A DNA stretch of 64,000 nucleotides from Nonlabens arenilitoris. Its GTDB lineage: Bacteria > Bacteroidota > Bacteroidia > Flavobacteriales > Flavobacteriaceae. Positions 54,378-62,834 of the stretch are shown piece by piece. The stretch's first letter is position 1. Each line of letters begins with the position of its first letter. A program made the translations under genes and the position numbers. The stretch spans positions 1,625,501-1,689,500 of the forward strand of contig NZ_MTPW01000001.1 in the NCBI RefSeq assembly GCF_002954765.1, given 5' to 3'. The notes under the pieces were generated by a model. It had not been told where the DNA came from, searched no databases, and worked only from the letters and a program-made list of their open reading frames with translations.

Positions 54378-56198
54378 ATGGGTCTGGTAACAGCAAAAGA
54401 GGTCGCAAAAGCGATTCATATAGATAAATATGGTTTCCTGGGTACGCTTGGTGGCTGGTCACTTATGAAGTTATTGCGCATTTCCACGCTCAATAAACTT
54501 TATAACAGACATAAACATTTAAAAGATGTAAAGTTTCTTACAGCTTTACTTGAAGATTTACAAATTGAGTTTGAAATACCTGAGGAAGATTTAAGGCGTA
54601 TTCCTAAAACAGGTGCGTTTATAACGATATCAAATCATCCTTTAGGAGGAATTGATGGTATTTTGTTGATGAAGTTATTACTGGATAAAAGGCCAGACTA
54701 TAAAATTATAGCAAATTTCTTATTGCATCGTATAGAGCCTTTAAAACCTTTTATAATGCCGGTAAATCCCTTTGAGGATCGTAAGGACGTAAAATCTTCT
54801 ACCGCTGGTTTTATGCAGGCAATTAGACATCTTAAAGGCGATATGCCATTAGGTATATTCCCTGCAGGAGAAGTGTCAACTTATAAAGATGGTAAGTTAG
54901 TGGTAGATAAGCCATGGGAAGAAGCTGCAATGAAATTAATTCAACGTGCTGAGGTGCCTGTGATACCTATCTATTTTCATGCAAAAAATAGTAGACTGTT
55001 CTATAGATTAGCAAAAATATCTGACACTTTCAGGACTGCAAAACTACCGTCTGAAACTTTAACTCAAAAGCGCCGCATTATTAAAGTGCGTATAGGTAAT
55101 GCTATATCTGTTAAAGATCAAAAAGAGCACGAGAGTCTAACTGGTTTTACTGAGTTTTTAAGGCGTAAAACTTATATGCTTTCTAAAGCATATGATAAAG
55201 AGTCTACAAAACTTAAAGATATACCTAAGACCATAAAACTTCCTAAAAGTCCAAAAAAGATCATAAAGCAGGTAGATCCCGCAAAAATGATTAAAGAGGT
55301 GGATCAATTAAGAAGTGATGATAAGCGCCTTTTACAATCTAAAAATTATGAGGTATTTCTCGCAAAAAGCGATAAAATGCCTCATGTAATGACAGAGATT
55401 GGTAGGTTGCGTGAAATAACATTTAGAAAAATAGGTGAAGGGACAAATAAAGCGATCGATTTAGATCATTACGATAATTATTATCATCAAATGTTCTTAT
55501 GGGATAATGAGGTACAAGCGGTAGCTGGTGCATATCGTATGGGAATGGGTAGTGAGATTTATGAAGCTCGTGGTATTGAAGGTTTTTATCTTAATGAGCT
55601 GTTTAAATTTGAGCCTGAGCTATACAAAATGATGAATCAGTCTATAGAAATGGGACGTGCGTTCATCATACCAGAGTATCAACTTAAACCGATGCCTTTA
55701 TTTCTTTTATGGAAAGGTATTGTACACTGTACTTTGCGTTTTCCAGAGCATAAGTATCTCATAGGTGGTGTGAGTATAAGTAACAAATTTTCAAACTTCT
55801 CAAAATCATTAATGATTGAGTTTATGAAAAGTAATTACTATGATCCATACATTGCTCAATATATCACGCCTAAGCAAGAGTTTAAAGTAAAGCTAGAAGA
55901 TGCTGATAAGGATTTTATTTTTGATGAGTCTGAGGCTGATTTAAACAAATTTGATAGGTTAATAGATGAACTAGAACCTAATGAGTTGCGCCTACCAGTG
56001 CTAATTAAAAAATATGTCAAACAAAATGCTAAAGTTATAGCGTTTAACGTTGATCCATTGTTTAATAATGCCATTGATGGTCTTATGTATATACGTATTG
56101 CAGACCTGCCTGAAAGTACCGTAAAACCTGTGATGGAAGAGTTTCAAGCCGAGATGGAGGCACGTTATTTTAGAGATAATGAAGACAGCGAAGAATAA
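54378..56198 (+). CDS. OlsF-like PlsC/GNAT double acyltransferase
   Basis: 606 residues with two acyltransferase parts. About 1-270: PlsC-like domain with ISNHPLGGIDG (H...D active site, spaced as in Bacteroidota members) and PAGEVST, which carries the usual P-E-G-like block. About 300-580: a GNAT (OlsB-type) domain with GRLREITFRKIGEGTN, AGAYRMGMG and QSIEMGRAFI. The same order is seen in OlsF, a bifunctional enzyme making ornithine lipids, reported from Serratia and Flavobacterium (from memory). It likely makes amino-acid lipids in the membrane; the head-group amino acid is not known. Confidence 0.8.
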   Translation: MGLVTAKEVAKAIHIDKYGFLGTLGGWSLMKLLRISTLNKLYNRHKHLKDVKFLTALLEDLQIEFEIPEEDLRRIPKTGAFITISNHPLGGIDGILLMKLLLDKRPDYKIIANFLLHRIEPLKPFIMPVNPFEDRKDVKSSTAGFMQAIRHLKGDMPLGIFPAGEVSTYKDGKLVVDKPWEEAAMKLIQRAEVPVIPIYFHAKNSRLFYRLAKISDTFRTAKLPSETLTQKRRIIKVRIGNAISVKDQKEHESLTGFTEFLRRKTYMLSKAYDKESTKLKDIPKTIKLPKSPKKIIKQVDPAKMIKEVDQLRSDDKRLLQSKNYEVFLAKSDKMPHVMTEIGRLREITFRKIGEGTNKAIDLDHYDNYYHQMFLWDNEVQAVAGAYRMGMGSEIYEARGIEGFYLNELFKFEPELYKMMNQSIEMGRAFIIPEYQLKPMPLFLLWKGIVHCTLRFPEHKYLIGGVSISNKFSNFSKSLMIEFMKSNYYDPYIAQYITPKQEFKVKLEDADKDFIFDESEADLNKFDRLIDELEPNELRLPVLIKKYVKQNAKVIAFNVDPLFNNAIDGLMYIRIADLPESTVKPVMEEFQAEMEARYFRDNEDSEE

Positions 56199-56199
56199 T

Positions 56200-57255
56200 A
56201 TGAGATTCTTCATTCTAGCTATATCTTTATTTTTCTTTCATCATCTTTGCAATGCACAAATACTTAAAGGTAGGGTTGTAGATTCCTTAACACAAGAGGT
56301 GATTAGTGGAGCGTCAGTCTATATCGATGGAACGTCCAAAGGTGTTATAACGGATTTAGATGGTAATTTCAGATTCGATTATCCCGAAAATGTAAAATCT
56401 GCATTAGTGATCAGGATGATGGGATATAAAACTATTCGATTTTCTAAACCACTAGAGGCTGATTTAAGTAAAATTGCTTTAGTTCAAAAAGCAGATGAGC
56501 TAGATCCTGTAATGATCAATCCAGATCCTTGGTCTCGTAAAAAGAAAGAACAATATTTTAAAAAATATTTTTTAGGCACCTCAACCATTGCTGCAGACTG
56601 TAAAATACTTAATCTAGACGACGTGAAAATGCGTTTTAATCCTGTAACAGGTTTAATGACAGCTAGGTGTAATAAGCCCATTATGGTTAGAAATAAACAT
56701 TTAGGCTACTTAATTAGTTATGATCTGATAGATTTTGAACTACAGTTTGAGAAAAGGATTTTAAGACCAGGACCTGGCATTATTCTACCTGACAACGTAA
56801 GTGTCTTAGAAAGCTTTCATCTTGAAGAGGCCTATTTTTTGGGGTCTTCATTTTTTCAAGAACTCAGTAATAAACCGTCCCGTCGCAAAAAATATGTTAG
56901 AAGAAGAAACAACTTATATAAAGTAAGTGAGCTGCGGTTTTTTAGGGCATTAGCTACTGATCAGTTGCAGGATAAAGGATATGTGCTTTATTATGATAAG
57001 TTTGCAGTAGACATAAAAGATCATATACGTGTTAAGCAATTAAAAACATACTCGGTAATTGGTTTTAGACATGATCAATATCCTATCATTGATGCTAAAA
57101 ATAACAGAACAGATATCTATTTAAGTGGTGAACAAATTATAGTTGATCAACACGGTAACAACCTGTCAGGTAAAGCGATTAAATTCAATGGTTTTATGGC
57201 AGAATTGAGAGTAGGTGGAATGCTGCCTCTTGACTTTAAGCCCGAAGAGAATTAA
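56200..57255 (+). CDS. Carboxypeptidase-regulatory-like exported protein
   Basis: 351 residues from the ATG at 56200 (MRFFILAISLFFFHHLCNAQ signal peptide). About 20-105 form a CarboxypepD_reg-like (transthyretin-like) domain: ILKGRVVDSLTQEVISGASV, then DLDGNFRFDYP. This is the same module that starts many TonB-dependent receptors, but no barrel follows; the rest (105-351) is alpha/beta sequence of unknown type. Probably periplasmic or outer-membrane associated. Its start overlaps nothing, one base after the acyltransferase stop. Confidence 0.78.
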   Translation: MRFFILAISLFFFHHLCNAQILKGRVVDSLTQEVISGASVYIDGTSKGVITDLDGNFRFDYPENVKSALVIRMMGYKTIRFSKPLEADLSKIALVQKADELDPVMINPDPWSRKKKEQYFKKYFLGTSTIAADCKILNLDDVKMRFNPVTGLMTARCNKPIMVRNKHLGYLISYDLIDFELQFEKRILRPGPGIILPDNVSVLESFHLEEAYFLGSSFFQELSNKPSRRKKYVRRRNNLYKVSELRFFRALATDQLQDKGYVLYYDKFAVDIKDHIRVKQLKTYSVIGFRHDQYPIIDAKNNRTDIYLSGEQIIVDQHGNNLSGKAIKFNGFMAELRVGGMLPLDFKPEEN

Positions 57256-57728
57256 TCTTGTTTCTTATTTTTCTTAAGTTTTTTCTTAACCTTTTTAATG
57301 GCTTTAGTCTTTTCAATCTTTTTTAATTCAGATTCTATAAACTCTTCACAGTAAGCTTGAATTATCTTTCTCGCTTTTGCAAAAGCGCCTTCATCACCAT
57401 TATTAAGTTCTTCAATATTAGAAATAGGAAATTCTATAATGCTAGCTTTATTAGAGATCGAGTGTGGTATGCGACTAGCTATATTTTCTCCCAAAGTAAT
57501 GATGTAGTCAAAAGGTATTTTTTTATAGTCGTCGATATGGTTAGAAGAATAATCTGAAATATCAATTCCCACTACATCCATGCTATCTATCACTGTAGTG
57601 TTAATTTCTTGAGGCTCTAAACCAGCGCTATAGATTTGTGCGCGCTCATTGGTGAAATAATCCATAAATCCATGTGCCATTTGACCAGCAGTGGCATTAG
57701 ATATAGAAAGAACTAGTATATGAAGCAT
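57252..57728 (-). CDS. Arsenate-reductase/LMW-phosphatase-fold protein with lost active site
   Basis: 158 residues. The fold is recognisable: N-terminal HILVLSISNATAGQMAHGFM aligns to the family's LFVCTGNSCRSQMAEGF, followed by YSAGLEPQEIN and a VVGIDISDYSSNHID block as in family members. But the CX5R P-loop is gone: Cys is Ser and Arg is Ala, and the usual D-loop is replaced by IITLGENIAS. So it is a pseudo-phosphatase/pseudo-reductase, perhaps a binding or regulatory protein. The C-terminal 30 residues are Lys-rich. A TTTTGCAAAA palindrome variant lies in the gene at 57372. Confidence 0.8.
   Translation of the reverse strand: MLHILVLSISNATAGQMAHGFMDYFTNERAQIYSAGLEPQEINTTVIDSMDVVGIDISDYSSNHIDDYKKIPFDYIITLGENIASRIPHSISNKASIIEFPISNIEELNNGDEGAFAKARKIIQAYCEEFIESELKKIEKTKAIKKVKKKLKKNKKQD
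57372..57387. repeat. Palindrome variant (TTGCAA centre)
   Basis: CGCTTTTGCAAAAGCG is a perfect palindrome with the same arms as the dispersed repeat but a TTGCAA centre in place of TCGCGA. It lies inside the pseudo-phosphatase gene. Confidence 0.6.
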
Positions 57729-57828
57729 TGAGGATTCACTAGATTAGTAATAAGTACTAGATTAATGTTAAGCCAAAGTTAAGACGACTATTCATGTTAC
57801 ACAATAAATACTTTAAACCTTAACATTA

Positions 57829-57859
57829 AAGTTGTTAAAAAACTGTTTTTCAGCAACTT
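57829..57859 (-). terminator. Hairpin after the TM2 gene
   Basis: AAGTTG and CAACTT, with inner AAAAA and TTTTT, form a two-part stem directly after the TM2 stop codon (minus strand). Confidence 0.5.
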
Positions 57860-57860
57860 A

Positions 57861-58235
57861 TTAAAACCATGGTTTTTTGTTAATTTGATAGGTTTGATGA
57901 AATTCTTCTTCAGATTTTGTGAGGTAAATGATCCCTTCTATAATACCTATAATCCCAGCGCCACCACAAGTTAATATACCTGCGATAAGTAGAATGATCC
58001 CTTCTTTATTATAACCTAGAACAAATTTATGTATACCTAGATAACCGAAGAATATACCTAATACTCCAGCAAGTATTCTTTTATTGTTAGTGTCCTTTGT
58101 AAAATTGTCATATTCTCTCTTGAAATCATCTGCAGCATGTGACGCAGCTTCTTTCGCCTCTTCATAACTTTCTTTTGCTGCCTCTTTTGCACTGTTAAAA
58201 CTATCTTTTGTGCTATCGTATCCATTATCGCTCAT
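57861..58235 (-). CDS. TM2-domain membrane protein
   Basis: 124 residues. The N-terminal half is Ala/Lys/Glu-rich helix (EAAKESYEEAKEAASHAAD), the C-terminal half is a TM2 domain with two membrane helices (ILAGVLGIFFGYLGIHKFVL, ILLIAGILTCGGAGIIGIIE) and the conserved turn GYNKEG, a family usually of unknown role. Last gene of the PGDH-VOC-TM2 run; a hairpin follows the stop. Confidence 0.85.
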   Translation of the reverse strand: MSDNGYDSTKDSFNSAKEAAKESYEEAKEAASHAADDFKREYDNFTKDTNNKRILAGVLGIFFGYLGIHKFVLGYNKEGIILLIAGILTCGGAGIIGIIEGIIYLTKSEEEFHQTYQINKKPWF

Positions 58236-58268
58236 ACTATTCTAATTTAAAGGTGTTAAGGATTTGTT

Positions 58269-58658
58269 CTATTTTTCAAATAATTCTTCATTAGCCGGTT
58301 CCCAAAGTTCAACTTTACGACCATCAATGTCTATAATCCAGCCAAATTTACCGTAATCAAATTCTTCTATTTCTCCTGCAATTTCAACTCCAGATTTCTT
58401 TAATTGATCAATTAAACGCACTAAATCATTTACACGATAATTGATCATAAATTCTTGATCGCCTGGGTTGAAATAAGTAGTGTCTTTCTTAAAAGGACTC
58501 CATTGTTGAGAAGCTTTTTCTTTTGTGGGTCCTGTCCAGAAGGTGCAGCCGTACTCATCTACTGGAAGGCCTAGGTGTTCTTCATACCATGCTTTAGTGG
58601 CAGCAACATCTGCACATTTAAAAAACACGCCTCCTATACCTGTTACTTTTGCTTTCAT
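58269..58658 (-). CDS. VOC-family (glyoxalase-like) protein
   Basis: 129 residues with the VOC/glyoxalase-bleomycin fold: VTGIGGVFFKCADVAATKAWYEEHLGL opening (landmark residues 4-30), central GDQEFMINYRVNDL and final DIDGRKVELWEP with the conserved Glu. Metal-dependent, but substrate unknown. It starts 2 bases after the PGDH-like gene stop, so co-transcribed. Confidence 0.85.
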   Translation of the reverse strand: MKAKVTGIGGVFFKCADVAATKAWYEEHLGLPVDEYGCTFWTGPTKEKASQQWSPFKKDTTYFNPGDQEFMINYRVNDLVRLIDQLKKSGVEIAGEIEEFDYGKFGWIIDIDGRKVELWEPANEELFEK

Positions 58659-58660
58659 AA

Positions 58661-59593
58661 TTAGTGGTTTTTAATAATTTTACTAGCGATGACTTGTGCT
58701 AGTTTATACTTAGACTCTACCGTCCAGCCTGCTACGTGCGGACTTAATAAAACATTGTCCATTTTCAATAGTTTTTTAAAGGGTAAAGGCATTTCACTAT
58801 CAAATAAGGAAGTAAATGAGCTTTTTTCATATTCTAAAACATCTAATCCAGCACCTCTTATTTTCCCTAACTCTAATGCTTCAACTAGGTCTGCCGTGAT
58901 AACAGATTTACCTCTAGCCGTATTAATAAAATAAAATGATTTATTAAAACCATTTATAAATTCTTTATTAACCATGCCTGTGGTTAAGGCAGTTTGTGGT
59001 GTGTGTAGGCTTAACACATCTGCCTGAGATTGTAATTCTTTTAAAGACACTTGCGTGGCGTTTTCATCTTCTAGTCCGTTTTTAAGATCATAAAAAATGA
59101 CTTTACAATCAAAACCAGAAAGCTTTCTAGCAAATGATTTTCCCATATTACCATAACCTATTAGTCCTACAGTTTTGCCTTCTAGTTCTAATCCGCGGTT
59201 TTCTTCTCGCAACCATATACCATTACGCACTTCTTGATCTGCTCTATTCAGGTGATTAAATAGAGATAAAAGCATTCCTAAGGCATGTTCACCTACTGCA
59301 TTACGATTACCTTCAGGTGCGTTATAACAGGAGATCTTAAGTTGGTGAGCGGTATTTAAATCGATGTTTTCTAGTCCAGCGCCTACACGACCTATGAATT
59401 TAAGTTTTTTTGCAGCTTGTAAAAACTCTTGATCTATCGGGAATCTACTGCGCACGATAATACCATCATAGTCATGTATGATTTTTAAGATATCTTTTTT
59501 TGATGTTGTATAATCATAATAATTACTATAACCAGCATCTTCTAGCATATGTGCTAGAATATCGTGGTTTGAATCTAGGTGTAAAACTTTCAT
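58661..59593 (-). CDS. D-3-phosphoglycerate-dehydrogenase-like 2-hydroxyacid dehydrogenase
   Basis: 310 residues, short (no ACT/regulatory domain). NAD-binding GLIGYGNMGKSFARKL near 142-157, substrate/catalytic motifs RVGAGLENID, NTARGKSVI and the catalytic His in LSPHVAGWT. This is the typical single-domain SerA-like enzyme of Bacteroidota, where serine biosynthesis is the usual role, but other hydroxyacids are possible. A 16-bp palindrome ACAGTTTTAAAACTGT lies just upstream. Confidence 0.82.
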   Translation of the reverse strand: MKVLHLDSNHDILAHMLEDAGYSNYYDYTTSKKDILKIIHDYDGIIVRSRFPIDQEFLQAAKKLKFIGRVGAGLENIDLNTAHQLKISCYNAPEGNRNAVGEHALGMLLSLFNHLNRADQEVRNGIWLREENRGLELEGKTVGLIGYGNMGKSFARKLSGFDCKVIFYDLKNGLEDENATQVSLKELQSQADVLSLHTPQTALTTGMVNKEFINGFNKSFYFINTARGKSVITADLVEALELGKIRGAGLDVLEYEKSSFTSLFDSEMPLPFKKLLKMDNVLLSPHVAGWTVESKYKLAQVIASKIIKNH

Positions 59594-59604
59594 GTTTTAA
59601 AAAT

Positions 59605-59620
59605 ACAGTTTTAAAACTGT
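59605..59620 (-). promoter_or_regulatory. Palindrome upstream of the PGDH-like gene
   Basis: ACAGTTTTAAAACTGT is a perfect 16-bp palindrome 12 bases before the ATG at 59593, well placed as an operator. No known regulator site was matched. Confidence 0.4.
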
Positions 59621-59649
59621 TCTCGTCTGTGCACGAACTGACATTTGTA

Positions 59650-60126
59650 TTAATAATCAATCATATTCAGTTCCTGCTCAAAATCATATTGTAGGTCTTC
59701 ATGTAAGGTACTTATACGTACTTTGATAAGGACAATCTGACGGTCGCAAATATCTCTCAAGACTTTACTCTGTGAGTAATAGGGTTGAAAATCCTGCAGT
59801 AACCTGCAAAAATGAATCAATACAGATACTTCAGTTTCTTTATTTCCAGAATAGCGTATGTATTTTTTAGCCTCTTTGAGAATTTTTCTGATTCCTTTTT
59901 TTGCATAGTAAATATTGCGTGTGTTTACTGCGAGGAATTGCTCATCTAGATGTGCTTTAACAGAGTCTACATAATCGTCCTCGTGATGTGCTTCAAAGAG
60001 CAAGTAAGTAAGCAGTTCTTTATTTTCTTTTTTAAAACGTGATAAGCGTAGGACGATTTCCATGAGCTCTTTCTCGTCCTTATACTTAAGTTCGTCTTTG
60101 AGTTCTTTAACGCTGGCCGTTTTCAT
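59650..60126 (-). CDS. Helical protein of unknown function, co-transcribed with mgtE
   Basis: 158 residues from the ATG at 60126, preferred over the longer frame from 60162 because the extra 12 codons come from the palindromic repeat. The sequence is helical and charged (VKELKDELKYKDEKELMEI, RLSRFKKENKELLTYLLFEA, KKGIRKILKEAKKYIRYS), without signal or TM segment. Unrecognised family. It starts 56 bases after mgtE on the same strand. Confidence 0.65.
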   Translation of the reverse strand: MKTASVKELKDELKYKDEKELMEIVLRLSRFKKENKELLTYLLFEAHHEDDYVDSVKAHLDEQFLAVNTRNIYYAKKGIRKILKEAKKYIRYSGNKETEVSVLIHFCRLLQDFQPYYSQSKVLRDICDRQIVLIKVRISTLHEDLQYDFEQELNMIDY

Positions 60127-60145
60127 GTAGTGAGATGGTTTTTTA

Positions 60146-60161
60146 CGCTTTCGCGAAAGCA
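60146..60161. repeat. Dispersed palindrome between mgtE and the helical protein gene
   Basis: CGCTTTCGCGAAAGCA, one mismatch at the end; the inner 14 bases are perfect. Intergenic. Confidence 0.85.
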
Positions 60162-60181
60162 AGATTAATAAAACCTCATTG

Positions 60182-61531
60182 CTATATTCCTATAATCGCC
60201 TTTGCAATTAAAAAGTAGATTAAGATACCAAAAATATCATTACTTGTAGTAATAAATGGTCCTGTAGCCAGTGCAGGATCGATGCCTCTTTTATGCAATG
60301 CTAGTGGTACAAATGTACCTACCAGACCAGCCACAATAATAACCGCAAACAATGATGCCGATATTGCTAGCGATGTCAAAAATTCACGTTCTGCAAAGAA
60401 GGTGTAAGCAAATAATAAAATGGCGAGTATGACGCCATTAAGCATAGCGAGCAGCACTTCTTTTATCAATCTATTTCCTATAGAGCCTTTCAAATCATCA
60501 TTTGCAATACCTTGAACGATGATCGCACTAGACTGCACACCTACGTTACCAGCCATAGCGGCTATAAGTGGTGTGAATAAGAATAAGACTGCATACTCTT
60601 TAATCAGGTGCTCAAAACCACCCATAATTGCCGCAGCACCTATTCCACCTACTAGACCTAAAACTAGCCATGGTAATCGCGCTTTAGTTAAATCCCAGAT
60701 GCTGTCATTTGCCTCAACGTCTTGAGAAATACCACTGGCAAGTTGGTAATCTTTCTCTGCTTCTTCTGTTATAAAATCTACTATATCATCGATGGTTACA
60801 CGACCTACTAATCGGTCTAATTCATCTACAACAGGTATGGCCTCTAGATCATACTTACGCATGATACGAGAAACTTCTTCTCCAGATGTTTTAACGGTTA
60901 CATAATCAACCTTAGGTTTACACACATCTTTAATAGGTGTGTTTGCTGGACTGGTTAGTAAATCTTTAAGCGACAAGCGGCCTTTTAATTTATCGTTATT
61001 ATCCACTACATAAATAGAATGTACACGAGTAACATTTTCTGCTTGAGCACGCATTTCACTTACACAACCGGTAACGGTCCAGTTCTCGTTTACTTTAACG
61101 AGCTCTTTGGCCATTAAACCACCAGCACTGTTTTCTTCATAACGTAGAAGGTCTACAATATCCTCAGCATGTTGTTCATCTATAAGCTCAGAGATAACTT
61201 CTTGAGCAATGTTATCAGGAAGCTCGTTTAGAATGTCAGCTGCATCATCAGTATCCATTTCTTCCAGCTCGTCTGCAATTTCTTTAGGAGAAAGTGCATT
61301 AAGAACGCGATCACGCTGGTCCTCATCCAGCTCCATAAGAGCCTCACTGGTTTTCTCAGAATCAAGAAGCTTGACAATGTAAACTGCTTGCTCAAGATTA
61401 AGCTCATCTATAATCTCAGCAATATCAGCAAAGTGCAGTTCCTCAAGGATATGCTCTAGCTGCGCACTATTATCACTCTCGATGAGCGTGCGTATTTCTT
61501 CTAGAAAATCTTTGGTAATATTAAACTGCAT
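60182..61531 (-). CDS. mgtE: MgtE-family magnesium transporter
   Basis: 449 residues: N-terminal MgtE_N superhelix with repeated acidic turns (LDEDQRDRVLNALSPKEIA, ELEEMDTDDAADILNELP, to about 130), a CBS pair (about 135-255, SAGGLMAKELVKVNENWTV), and five membrane helices to the end with the family block LFLFTPLIAAMAGNVGVQSS. Mg-responsive gating by the N-domain/CBS is known for the family. Preceded by a TATATTTG element. Confidence 0.93.
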   Translation of the reverse strand: MQFNITKDFLEEIRTLIESDNSAQLEHILEELHFADIAEIIDELNLEQAVYIVKLLDSEKTSEALMELDEDQRDRVLNALSPKEIADELEEMDTDDAADILNELPDNIAQEVISELIDEQHAEDIVDLLRYEENSAGGLMAKELVKVNENWTVTGCVSEMRAQAENVTRVHSIYVVDNNDKLKGRLSLKDLLTSPANTPIKDVCKPKVDYVTVKTSGEEVSRIMRKYDLEAIPVVDELDRLVGRVTIDDIVDFITEEAEKDYQLASGISQDVEANDSIWDLTKARLPWLVLGLVGGIGAAAIMGGFEHLIKEYAVLFLFTPLIAAMAGNVGVQSSAIIVQGIANDDLKGSIGNRLIKEVLLAMLNGVILAILLFAYTFFAEREFLTSLAISASLFAVIIVAGLVGTFVPLALHKRGIDPALATGPFITTSNDIFGILIYFLIAKAIIGI

Positions 61532-61548
61532 GACTTATGGACTTGCTG

Positions 61549-61556
61549 CAAATATA
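61549..61556 (-). promoter_or_regulatory. -7 element for mgtE
   Basis: TATATTTG on the minus strand, full consensus, 18 bases before the mgtE ATG. The -33 element is not evident. Confidence 0.45.
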
Positions 61557-61688
61557 AAGGTTATAGAATTTGAAAGCGAAATAGATGTTTTTTAAAAAAC
61601 AGGTAATTATACCTATTGTAGGAATTGTTTTAATATCAGAACTTTATTACGATGCTTCACTAAATATTAATTTAATACATTTAACAAA

Positions 61689-62834
61689 ATGAAAAAACCA
61701 AATTTATTGAAGTTAGGAGCTATTGCTTTTATCTTTTGTTCACTTTTGTTCACTAGTTGTGAAAGTGAAATTATTGAATCTTCCAATAGTGATTTACAGA
61801 AATCGGCAGGATCTGGAGATTCTTGTAATTTTCAACCTTATGGATTGTATTTTGAAAATGGGAAATCTGTAGATTGTGAAAATAATATGATGCACTTTCC
61901 ATCATGGGATGCATTTGATTTAGCTGTTGAAACTCTAGAGGATCAAGTTGATAATCATGAAGACTCGTTTGTCATACCAAATGATCATTTAAGTGAAGAC
62001 GCTTTAAATGATTTAGAAGAATCATCTGGATTTATATCAGATCAACCATTGATTGATTATGAAAATAGTCATGAATTTTGTTCTTTAAGAGCTATTGAGG
62101 CTGCTTTAGAAGACGCTTGGTTAGACAGTTCTGATCAACCAGGATGGAGTTTTGACGATTATCAAGAAAATGCTATTAATGTTGATCCATATGAACAAAC
62201 GTTATTTAATCCATTTAATGAAATCATGATATGTAATGATATCTATAAATTTATTGAAACAGGCGTTTTAATTATAGATAGCACTCATCCCGATGCTGTA
62301 GCGGCGTTAACTGCTTCAAATAACGGTATAAGTCCTGAAGAGCTGGCGATTACTTATGGAGGAAATTCAGAAGATCCAGGAGCTTTGCAGTATAATGAAG
62401 ACTTGATTTCTGGAAATTGTATCCTTAAAACTCGTAAAAGTATAGGGATTGATTTAGCTGCTAAATACAAATTAAGAGCGATTCATCAACTAGATAATAA
62501 AACTATTAATGGACCATCACTTAATAAGGCTAAAAAGTACAAGGCGTTTACTAAAAATTACCACAGAAAAACAAATAACAGTAAGTGGAAAAAGCGCAGA
62601 ATAAAAAGAAGTGCAGGATTTGATGGAAGAAGACACGATGTTAACGACCCAATATTATGTGGGATGTTAATTGATACTGACGTGACAGGAAGATACAAAA
62701 AAAGAAGAAGATCTTCTGGTAAGATAAAAGTAGTTTTAGTATCTGGAGGCGCACCTGGTGTAGGCACCGAAACGGGAGAACTTGTTTCAACGCATCGTCA
62801 AAGAACTTTTAATGAAACGATCAGTTTTGAATAA
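61689..62834 (+). CDS. Lipoprotein with acidic first half and very basic C-terminal half
   Basis: 381 residues. Lipobox LLFTSC (Cys24). Residues 30-250 are acidic (many Asp/Glu) with paired Cys (SCNFQPYG, VDCENN, EFCSLRA, ICNDIYK), while residues 265-345 are strongly basic with repeated RKT, KKRRIKRSAG and KKRRRSSGK patches, followed by a short neutral tail (VVLVSGGAPGVGTETGE). No family recognised. Its end overlaps the next gene by 23 bases, so it is co-translated with an outer-membrane-type protein. Confidence 0.7.
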   Translation: MKKPNLLKLGAIAFIFCSLLFTSCESEIIESSNSDLQKSAGSGDSCNFQPYGLYFENGKSVDCENNMMHFPSWDAFDLAVETLEDQVDNHEDSFVIPNDHLSEDALNDLEESSGFISDQPLIDYENSHEFCSLRAIEAALEDAWLDSSDQPGWSFDDYQENAINVDPYEQTLFNPFNEIMICNDIYKFIETGVLIIDSTHPDAVAALTASNNGISPEELAITYGGNSEDPGALQYNEDLISGNCILKTRKSIGIDLAAKYKLRAIHQLDNKTINGPSLNKAKKYKAFTKNYHRKTNNSKWKKRRIKRSAGFDGRRHDVNDPILCGMLIDTDVTGRYKKRRRSSGKIKVVLVSGGAPGVGTETGELVSTHRQRTFNETISFE

